Under the pieces are notes generated by a model, which saw only the letters and a list, made by a program, of their open reading frames with translations, made no database searches and had not been told where the DNA came from. A program made the translations under genes and the position numbers. Below are positions 1 to 5,441 of a stretch of 7,288 nt of DNA, one piece after another. The stretch is from Deltaproteobacteria bacterium (lineage in GTDB: Bacteria > Desulfobacterota > Desulfobacteria > Desulfobacterales > UBA11574), in NCBI GenBank assembly GCA_019313025.1, contig JAFDCA010000602.1, positions 1 through 7,288 on the forward strand, read 5' to 3'. Every line of letters begins with the position of its first letter. The stretch's first letter is position 1.

Positions 1-2
1 AT

Positions 3-572
3 AATGAGCGGTTTGAATTTTTAGGGGATTCTGTTTTAAATCTTGTCGTTGGACACATGCTCATGCATCGTTACCCGGATGTAAAAGAAGGCGATTTATC
101 AAAGATGCGGGCCAATTTGGTCAATGAGTCTCAACTGGCTTCCATTGCCCAACAAATGGATCTTGGCTCGTACATACAGCTTGGTAAAGGTGAGATTCAA
201 ACAAAGGGATGGGAGAAACAGTCGATCTTGGCAAACACCTTTGAAGCGGTCATAGCCGCTGTTTATCTGGATGGCGGTTTTGATGCGGCATTTAGTATTA
301 TTGACGGCCATTTTTCTTTTTTACTCGACGCCGTTGTTATTTCGACAACAAACCATGACTACAAAAGCCGGGTTCAAGAACTTGTCCAGACAAAACACCA
401 AGAAATGCCGGTTTACACGGTTATTCATGAAAGCGGTCCGGATCATGACAAAACCTTTCGTGTGAGGCTGGAAGTCGGTGAAATCCAAGCGGAAGGTGAA
501 GGAAAAAGCAAGAAGGCTGCCGAACAGGATGCAGCGAGAAAAGGCCTTGAATTTTTGAAACCTGATGGTTAA
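3..572 (+). CDS. rnc: Ribonuclease III, 3' part (5' end outside window)
   Basis: This is the double-strand-specific endoribonuclease of rRNA and mRNA processing. The reading frame is open from base 3, and the visible 189 residues begin inside the family signature NERFEFLGDSVL. About 40 N-terminal residues of a usual 225-240 aa protein therefore lie upstream of the window. The signature supplies the metal-binding Glu and Asp equivalent to E. coli E38 and D45. A second catalytic patch reads LANTFEAVIAAVYLDGG (visible residues about 76-92); its Glu matches E. coli E117, but Asn occupies the position of D114. A complete C-terminal dsRNA-binding domain follows (about residues 119-186), with YKSRVQELVQ, a GPDHDKTF stretch and the GEGKSKKAAEQDAA helix. 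The stop overlaps the next gene's start by 8 bp, suggesting translational coupling. The internal ATG at 57 is not the true start because the signature lies before it. Confidence 0.96.
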   Translation, partial: NERFEFLGDSVLNLVVGHMLMHRYPDVKEGDLSKMRANLVNESQLASIAQQMDLGSYIQLGKGEIQTKGWEKQSILANTFEAVIAAVYLDGGFDAAFSIIDGHFSFLLDAVVISTTNHDYKSRVQELVQTKHQEMPVYTVIHESGPDHDKTFRVRLEVGEIQAEGEGKSKKAAEQDAARKGLEFLKPDG

Positions 573-1602
573 TCCCATATCCACCCACCGTCCTTTTATC
601 ATTCCGATTTTTTTACCCCATGCCGGGTGCCCCCACCAATGTGTTTTTTGCAATCAGACATCCATTACCGGCGCCGGGCGTGACACTGTTTCTCCAAAGA
701 AAGTGGAACAGCAGATCCATGAATTTCTCAATTATAAGGCAAATGATCATCGGCCGGTTCAGGTGGCATTTTACGGTGGAAATTTTTTGGGCCTGGAAAG
801 AGAATATTGCAGGCGCCTTTTGAGTGTCGCCGCAACATTCGTAAAAAACAAAAAAATCAATGCCATTCGATTTTCCACACGTCCGGATACCATTGACCAT
901 GATCGGATTGAAATTATAAAAAAATATCCGATTGCAACCGTTGAAATCGGCGCTCAATCCATGGATGATCGGGTGCTGGCCATGGCAAAGCGGGGACATT
1001 CTGCTTCTGATACACTGCGGGCGGTGACCCTGTTAAAAGATCGGCACTATCAAGTCGGCCTGCAAATGATGGTGGGATTGCCGGGCGAAGATGAAGCAAG
1101 CTCCCTTTTTACCGCACACAGGATTGGAGAACTTGAGCCCGATTTTGTGAGGATATATCCAACGGTTGTCCTTATAAACAGTTTGCTTGCCAGGTGGTAT
1201 CAAAATGGAAGCTATCATCCCTGGACGCTTGAACGATCCATTGCTCATGTCACAACACTATATCTGTTTTTCAAAAAAAAGAATATTCCGGTGATCCGTA
1301 TGGGTCTTCAGGCCGCCAAAGACCTTGACAGCGGTTCCGCTGTTTTGGCCGGGCCGTATCATCCGGCATTCGGTCACATGGTCCATTCAAAAATTTTTCT
1401 GGATATGGCCATAGAACTCATGGAACGCACGTCGCTATCCCATCATACCTTGACCCTAAAGATTCATCCCAAAAGCATGTCAAAAATAAGGGGGTTGAAA
1501 AACAGCAACGTGGAGATCTTGAAAAAAAAATTTAGACTCCAATCACTTAAAATTGTACCGGAACCCTCCCTTGATAAAGATAAATTGACGGTCTCACCAT
1601 GA
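565..1602 (+). CDS. Elp3-like radical SAM protein, no acetyltransferase domain
   Basis: This is a 345-aa radical S-adenosylmethionine enzyme. The N-terminus carries the [4Fe-4S] ligand motif C-X3-C-X2-C in GCPHQCVFCNQ (C22, C26, C29). Next come the SAM-contacting glycine motif FYGGNFLG (about 74-81), IRFSTRPD (about 101-108), an EIGAQSMDD strand and a MMVGLPGED segment, in the order seen in the Elp3/MiaB/NifB superfamily. The RIYPTVVLINSLLARWYQNGSYHPW stretch, read in short pieces, resembles the Elp3 core. Unlike full Elp3, no GNAT acetyltransferase domain follows. Elp3-like genes beside rnc are known in clostridia and deltaproteobacteria (family knowledge), which suggests an RNA-related role; that is inference. 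The ATG at 565 lies inside the end of rnc (ATGGTTAA) and has no strong Shine-Dalgarno, so translation probably depends on coupling to rnc. The substrate is unknown. Confidence 0.88.
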   Translation: MVNPISTHRPFIIPIFLPHAGCPHQCVFCNQTSITGAGRDTVSPKKVEQQIHEFLNYKANDHRPVQVAFYGGNFLGLEREYCRRLLSVAATFVKNKKINAIRFSTRPDTIDHDRIEIIKKYPIATVEIGAQSMDDRVLAMAKRGHSASDTLRAVTLLKDRHYQVGLQMMVGLPGEDEASSLFTAHRIGELEPDFVRIYPTVVLINSLLARWYQNGSYHPWTLERSIAHVTTLYLFFKKKNIPVIRMGLQAAKDLDSGSAVLAGPYHPAFGHMVHSKIFLDMAIELMERTSLSHHTLTLKIHPKSMSKIRGLKNSNVEILKKKFRLQSLKIVPEPSLDKDKLTVSP

Positions 1603-1659
1603 AGCCTTTGATAAAACTTTTCTTTTGTCCAATCCCAAGCACCCTAACATGTTTCATTC

Positions 1660-2271
1660 TCAGTCTGAGACCAAAATATCGATGATTTTTTTTGAGGTAT
1701 ATTCCCCCACATCCGCCAAGGCGTCGATGGGCAAAAATGAAAGGGCGTTGTTTGAATAAAGGCAAGTGACGGAGGCCGGAAAATCTTCATCGGCTTCATA
1801 AAAAATATAGCAAAGGGCAATTTTCGGGAGTGGATAAACCATCAATGAGAAATCGCCGCCGACACCGGAAGGCGCTTTACAGCCCTTCAGTGTCTCGATG
1901 ATCCGGTGGGTGGATATCTGGATTTTTTCAACATAAGGGACCAAAATCTGCTGGGTATGGGTCACAAAAGCACCGGCATACGGCATGCTGTTGGGAAGAT
2001 CTTTAAAGGCTTTCAAAGGTTCTATCAAACATGTTTCGAGTTTGGTGTTCAGCGCATAAAGGGAAATTAAAATTCCGATCACGCCAGTTTGCTGAACGGC
2101 ATCTAAAAAGATGCCATCGGATCGAATCTCACAGGTATCTCCAAAGGCTTCAAATAAAAAGGTATCGCCATTCTGTGCGGCGGGTAACGCCCGGGCCAAA
2201 TCTTTTGGGAGATCGTCAAAAAGTTTTTTAAGATTATCTTGAACAATTTTAGCGTAATTATCACCCGCCAT
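1660..2271 (-). CDS. DUF3786 domain-containing protein
   Basis: This is a 203-aa cytosolic protein of unknown function. The C-terminal half resembles the DUF3786 family: GGDFSLMVYPLPKIALCYIF, then EADEDFPASVTCLYSNNA, then a FLPIDALADVGEYTSKKI ending. DUF3786 is common in anaerobes, sometimes fused to or near corrinoid/iron-sulfur proteins (family knowledge), but this copy has no CX2CX2C-type iron-sulfur motif and no signal peptide or membrane segment. I chose the ATG at 2271 (MAGDNYAKI) over the TTG four codons upstream because GAGG sits 6 nt before it. The gene converges on the radical SAM gene with a 57-bp gap and diverges from the sigma-54 activator. A 5-bp inverted repeat (TGGTT/AACCA, 2291-2306) lies just upstream and might be part of its control region. 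The family call comes from remembered sequence pattern and the function is unknown. Confidence 0.8.
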   Translation of the reverse strand: MAGDNYAKIVQDNLKKLFDDLPKDLARALPAAQNGDTFLFEAFGDTCEIRSDGIFLDAVQQTGVIGILISLYALNTKLETCLIEPLKAFKDLPNSMPYAGAFVTHTQQILVPYVEKIQISTHRIIETLKGCKAPSGVGGDFSLMVYPLPKIALCYIFYEADEDFPASVTCLYSNNALSFLPIDALADVGEYTSKKIIDILVSD

Positions 2272-2396
2272 TTTGATCCTCAATATTAAGTGGTTTTATA
2301 GAACCATAACGTGATTGTATATCTTGTAATCGTACCAAACGAAAATGTCAAATTCCGATATCTCATTAACTGAATTACCATAGCAAGATTTTTGTA

Positions 2397-2431
2397 AAAA
2401 TCAATCCGATCTTGATTTTCTATTTTTTTTT
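2397..2431. repeat. AT-rich inverted repeat followed by T-run, 5' of the sigma-54 activator
   Basis: A perfect 8-bp inverted repeat, AAAATCAA / TTGATTTT, flanks a 7-nt loop (2405-2411) and is followed by nine T residues at 2423-2431. It sits in the 280-bp divergent spacer (2272-2551), about 120 bp before the activator's start codon. Read on the plus strand it has the layout of a weak intrinsic terminator or leader attenuator. It could equally be a protein-binding palindrome. The stem has only one G-C pair at each arm position, so hairpin stability is doubtful. I see no convincing sigma-70 or sigma-54 promoter elsewhere in this spacer. Confidence 0.4.
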
Positions 2432-2551
2432 AATTAATTATATTTATGCATTTATAAAAACCGTTATTCTTTTGATCAATCCAGCCGCATTCCTTCAAAT
2501 AGTTTAAGCAACGGCGCTGGAATACTCTTTGGCTTATTCAGCGGTTCTATT

Positions 2552-3928
2552 ATGAAACCACCTTTTGAAAATTATACTCAAATAATTTTGGACAGTATTG
2601 CCGATGGTGTTTTTACTGTCAATTCTGATTGGAAAATTACCTCCTTTAATCGGGCTGCCGAAAAAATCACCGGAATCAAACAGGAGGAAGCCGTTGGCCG
2701 TTATTGCTGGGAGGTTTTTAAGGCCAGTATCTGTGAAAAAGGATGTTCTCTGAAAAGAACCATGGAAACGGGACACCCCATTATCAATCAACACATATTT
2801 ATTGTGAATTCGAAAGGGGATCGGATTCCGATCAGCATTTCAACCGCCATTTTAAAAGATAAAAAAGATAAGATCATTGGGGGCGTGGAAACATTTCGTG
2901 ACTTGAGCGATGTGGAACAGCTACGCAAGGAATTGGCCAAAAAGCACGCCTTTTTTGACATCATCAGCAAAAATCGGGAAATGCAACGTCTGTTTGAGAT
3001 GCTGGAATTGGTATCCGGGAATGACACGACAGTCCTTTTGGAAGGTGAAAGCGGTACGGGAAAAGAACTTTTTGCAAGAGCGATTCATTCCCTTAGCCAC
3101 CGAAAAAAAGGGCCCATAGTGACTGTAAATTGCGGGGCTTTGCCGGATACGCTTCTTGAATCCGAACTTTTCGGATATAAGGCAGGTGCCTTTACGGATG
3201 CTAAAAAGGATAAACCGGGAAGATTTTCCCAGGCTGAGAAAGGTACCCTTTTTTTGGATGAAATAGGAGACATCTCCCCAATGCTCCAGATGCGGCTCTT
3301 GCGTGTTCTCCAAGAGAAAGTGTATGAACCTTTAGGTAGTACAAAATCCGAAACGGCAGATGTCCGCATCGTAGCAGCCACCAACAAAAATCTGGACGAG
3401 TTGGTGAAAAAAGGATTGTTTCGAGAAGATCTTTATTACCGGATCAATATTGTAAAACTTTTTTTGCCACCTTTAAGAGATCGCAAAGAAGATATTCCTT
3501 TGTTGGTTGAGCATTTTCTTCGAAGATTCAATAGTATGCGTGGGAAGGAAATTCAAGGACTATCCCCCAAAGCAATGAACATTCTGATGTCTTATGACTT
3601 TCCGGGTAATATAAGAGAATTGGAAAATATCGTTGAATATGCCACTGTAGTTTGCAAAAATCATTTGATCCGAAGAGAACATCTGCCTGAATCTCTCCAT
3701 CAGAAAATAGACCTAAGGAAAATACCAGCCCCTGAACAAATTACTGAAAGTGAGCCTTCATTAGAAGCTGTGGAAAAAGATATTATTTACACGGCGCTCA
3801 AGAAAAATAATTGGAGCCGGAAGTTAACTGCTGCCCAAATGGGTATTCATCCCACAACGCTATGGCGCAAAATGAAGCGCTTGAATCTTGAAGTCCCACA
3901 TCAGGACGGCCGGTCAAAAAAGAAATGA
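2552..3928 (+). CDS. Sigma-54-dependent transcriptional activator (PAS, AAA+, Fis HTH)
   Basis: This 458-aa bacterial enhancer-binding protein binds upstream sites and uses ATP hydrolysis to open sigma-54 promoters. An N-terminal PAS domain (about residues 5-120; ILDSIADGVFTVNSDWKIT, then NRAAEKITGI) carries C52, C61 and C65 in a C-X8-C-X3-C pattern. There is no receiver domain, so direct sensing of a ligand or redox state is more likely than phosphorylation. The AAA+ domain (about 139-375) has Walker A GESGTGKE (165-172), a sigma-54-contact loop GAFTDA (212-217; the common form is GAFTGA), Walker B TLFLDEIGD (232-240), sensor I AATN (275-278), the FREDLYYRIN arginine-finger region (290-299) and sensor II GNIRELEN (352-359). 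A Fis-type HTH closes it (about 405-445; LTAAQMGIHPTTLWRKMKRL). It has no membrane segment. It lies just upstream of a sigma-54 promoter and the IOR-like operon, its probable target. The ATG at 2552 fits the length and domain layout of the family. Confidence 0.95.
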   Translation: MKPPFENYTQIILDSIADGVFTVNSDWKITSFNRAAEKITGIKQEEAVGRYCWEVFKASICEKGCSLKRTMETGHPIINQHIFIVNSKGDRIPISISTAILKDKKDKIIGGVETFRDLSDVEQLRKELAKKHAFFDIISKNREMQRLFEMLELVSGNDTTVLLEGESGTGKELFARAIHSLSHRKKGPIVTVNCGALPDTLLESELFGYKAGAFTDAKKDKPGRFSQAEKGTLFLDEIGDISPMLQMRLLRVLQEKVYEPLGSTKSETADVRIVAATNKNLDELVKKGLFREDLYYRINIVKLFLPPLRDRKEDIPLLVEHFLRRFNSMRGKEIQGLSPKAMNILMSYDFPGNIRELENIVEYATVVCKNHLIRREHLPESLHQKIDLRKIPAPEQITESEPSLEAVEKDIIYTALKKNNWSRKLTAAQMGIHPTTLWRKMKRLNLEVPHQDGRSKKK

Positions 3929-3940
3929 TTTACAATCATT
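3924..3940. repeat. Inverted repeat AATGATT/AATCATT overlapping the activator stop codon
   Basis: A perfect 7-bp inverted repeat (AATGATT at 3924-3930, AATCATT at 3934-3940) is separated by TAC and includes the activator's TGA stop. Its right arm is shared with the larger palindrome at 3935-3956, so two mutually exclusive palindromic registers are nested here. No T-run follows, so it is not an evident intrinsic terminator. It is best read as part of the operator cluster. Confidence 0.4.
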
Positions 3941-3956
3941 GCATAATTGCAATGAT
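3935..3956. promoter_or_regulatory. Candidate enhancer (upstream activator) site 1
   Basis: A perfect 9-bp inverted repeat, ATCATTGCA / TGCAATGAT, has a 4-nt TAAT centre. The size and symmetry suit a dimeric Fis-type HTH of an enhancer-binding protein. It lies about 125 bp upstream of the sigma-54 promoter at 4082, within the usual enhancer range, and directly after the gene of the likely cognate activator. The palindrome is seen directly; its assignment to this activator is inference. Confidence 0.6.
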
Positions 3957-3969
3957 GAAGCGAAAATCC

Positions 3970-3986
3970 TTGCAATGATCAAGCAA
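3970..3986. promoter_or_regulatory. Candidate enhancer site 2 (imperfect)
   Basis: TTGCAATGAT is repeated here exactly as in the right arm of site 1, 23 bp downstream, and a GCAA at 3983-3986 gives an imperfect TTGC...GCAA dyad. Paired sites about two helical turns apart are typical of enhancer-binding proteins that oligomerise on DNA. The overlapping ATCAA-GCAA-TT (3978-3988) also matches the core of an IHF site, which could bend the DNA toward the promoter, but the outer IHF positions do not match. Confidence 0.45.
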
Positions 3987-4081
3987 TTCTTGCCATAAAG
4001 TCCCTTTTGCGTTAGTCCCCTTATTCTACATATTAATATATATTCCAAACAGTTAAAGCCATAAAATTGTTTTTCAAAATT

Positions 4082-4097
4082 TGGCACGCATTATGCT
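4082..4097 (+). promoter_or_regulatory. Sigma-54 (-24/-12) promoter of the IOR-like operon
   Basis: The sequence TGGCACGCATTATGCT, preceded by T, matches the sigma-54 consensus YTGGCACG-N4-TTGCW at every defined position except one (A for the first T of TTGC). The invariant GG (4083-4084) and GC (4095-4096) are separated by exactly 10 nt. Counting from the -12 element puts the transcription start near 4108, giving a leader of about 56 nt before the ATG at 4164. The downstream sequence is AT-rich, which favours opening. Together with the neighbouring activator gene and palindromes, this makes activator- and ATP-dependent expression of the operon likely. Confidence 0.88.
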
Positions 4098-4146
4098 TTT
4101 AAGGTATATTATATGGAGGCCTTTTTATTCATATGATCGTTGGTTT

Positions 4147-4158
4147 GGGGGGGGGTGA
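4147..4158 (+). promoter_or_regulatory. Shine-Dalgarno in a G9 tract that decides the start of the alpha-like subunit
   Basis: Nine consecutive G residues (4147-4155) run into TGA, and the last eight bases, GGGGGTGA, match the ideal GGAGGTGA at seven of eight positions. They sit 5 nt before the ATG at 4164. This supports 4164 over the in-frame TTG at 4140, which has no ribosome site at a usable distance. An earlier GGAGG (4115-4119) precedes an out-of-frame ATG at 4133 whose frame closes after 17 codons; removing one G would join that frame to the main gene. Confidence 0.6.
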
Positions 4159-4163
4159 GTCCC

Positions 4164-5426
4164 ATGGCCAAGGAAAAGATATTTAATTTGGGCAGGATGA
4201 GACTTTCGGGCAATAAGTCTTTGGCACGAGGAGCTATCGAAGCTGGTGTAAGAGTGACCGCCGGTTATCCCGGAGCACCCATTTCTGACCTTCAGATGAG
4301 CTTTGAACAACTGGCGGGAAATTTACCCCAGGCGAATGCGTTTACGATAAATGTTGGAGAGGTGGTGAGTCAAATTGGTTATCAGCTCGCCTCTCACTGG
4401 GGAACCACAACCAATGAAGACAATGCCATGGCACTGACAATAGGTGCAGTGATCGGCAAAGGAGATCTTAAAAAGAGAGAGTTTCTCACCGAAGAAGAAT
4501 GGGATCTGGTTTATGGAGAGACAATTTTCGCAGAGGATAAAGAAAAGCGAATACCCGTAGGCTCCCGTGTGATGTGTTCCTTCAAACATTTAGGAGGCAA
4601 TACTGCGGCCGATGCAATCCGGGTTGCTGTCAACGTTGTTCCTTACACCGGAGGTCTGGGCATTGCATCAGGTGATGATCGTCAGGGGACATCCTCTCAA
4701 ACCATGCAAGACAATAAGGTGCTCTATGGGTTTCACATTCGTATGCCCACACTGGAGCTTCACTCCCCTCGAACCGCACACAGTACTCTAAAGAATTGTT
4801 ATCGACTTTTCGAGGAATTGGGTGTCCCGTTTGCGGTGATTATGAATTATGACTTATCCTATCGGGAAGTTTTAACAGATGTTGTAATGGAGCTGGACTT
4901 GAAGGCGAATCAGCGTAAAAAGGGATTCACCCGGGACCCCAAACACCTGGTCACTATCGGTCCGCACATCCGCCCCAGAGAAAAGAAATTTCATTCAAAA
5001 CTGATTCCTTTGTACAAGAAAAAGATCCATGAGTATTTCGAGTTTCTGGGGAATCGTGTGGCGCCAGACGGAACCAAACCTAAAAAGATGCTGGTATTAA
5101 ACGGCCCTTTTCGAGAGGATTTTGAGCTGTTGGATCATGATTCGATTTTAAAGGGCCGTTTTAAAAAAAAGTATGGTGATGTTTTGGTAATGAAAACGGA
5201 CATTGTTTTCCCCCAACCCGATTCCCTTTTTGAGGAACTTGTGTCAAACTATCCGATAAAAAAGATTTATGTATTCGAAGAGGGTTATGGACGGGTAATA
5301 TACCTGCAATTATTAGACCTCATGAACCGAGTGGATGTAGACGTGAAAGTTTTAGACTGCGGTATTCCGTTTGAACCCAGGATTTATGAACGATTTTCCT
5401 ATATGGACCATGTTTTAAGCGCATAA
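4164..5426 (+). CDS. IOR-type 2-oxoacid:ferredoxin oxidoreductase, IorA N-terminal-like subunit
   Basis: This 420-aa subunit matches the N-terminal and middle domains of IorA (indolepyruvate:ferredoxin oxidoreductase alpha), which with the TPP subunit performs CoA-dependent oxidative decarboxylation of a 2-oxoacid. Matching motifs are GNKSLARGAIEAGV (16-29), GYPGAPISD (34-42; IorA has GYPGTPSSE), FKHLGGNTAAD (140-150; IorA MKHVGLN) and DDRQGTSSQTMQDNK (171-185; IorA DDPG-SSQNEQDN). A C-terminal Rossmann-like part (308-400) ends in VFEEGYGRVIYLQ. Two features differ from IorA: the TPP-binding half is a separate gene, and about 50 extra residues lie between the active-site Glu region and FKHLG. 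The Glu could be E66 (by spacing) or E85 (by the NEDNAMALTIGA match to IorA NEKVALEVAIGA). It is the first gene after the sigma-54 promoter, 15 bp before the next gene. The superfamily is clear; the 2-oxoacid is unknown. Confidence 0.88.
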   Translation: MAKEKIFNLGRMRLSGNKSLARGAIEAGVRVTAGYPGAPISDLQMSFEQLAGNLPQANAFTINVGEVVSQIGYQLASHWGTTTNEDNAMALTIGAVIGKGDLKKREFLTEEEWDLVYGETIFAEDKEKRIPVGSRVMCSFKHLGGNTAADAIRVAVNVVPYTGGLGIASGDDRQGTSSQTMQDNKVLYGFHIRMPTLELHSPRTAHSTLKNCYRLFEELGVPFAVIMNYDLSYREVLTDVVMELDLKANQRKKGFTRDPKHLVTIGPHIRPREKKFHSKLIPLYKKKIHEYFEFLGNRVAPDGTKPKKMLVLNGPFREDFELLDHDSILKGRFKKKYGDVLVMKTDIVFPQPDSLFEELVSNYPIKKIYVFEEGYGRVIYLQLLDLMNRVDVDVKVLDCGIPFEPRIYERFSYMDHVLSA

Positions 5427-5441
5427 AGGGAGGTATAGAAA

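Noticed and set aside
2272..2283. Four-codon longer DUF3786 start at TTG 2283
   Set aside because: The GAGG that would serve the ATG at 2271 lies within these codons, and no comparable site precedes the TTG.
2291..2306. Hairpin TGGTT/AACCA upstream of the DUF3786 gene as a riboswitch or terminator
   Set aside because: A single 5-bp stem in AT-rich DNA with no conserved riboswitch elements is within chance expectation; kept only as a possible operator.
2484..2551. Sigma-54 promoter in front of the activator gene
   Set aside because: GG and GC pairs occur here but not at the required 10-nt spacing, so no -24/-12 element could be supported.
3085..3387. Open frames on the minus strand inside the activator gene
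   Set aside because: They are antisense to conserved AAA+ motifs, show no recognisable protein features and are shadows of the real gene.
4113..4136. Seven-codon leader peptide upstream of the operon
   Set aside because: It starts only a few bases after the predicted transcription start with no ribosome site before it, and it has no regulatory codon run.
4140..4163. Longer alpha-like subunit starting at TTG 4140
   Set aside because: No ribosome site at a suitable distance, the added residues are encoded by the G-run, and the ATG at 4164 has a near-ideal Shine-Dalgarno and begins where IorA-like sequence begins.
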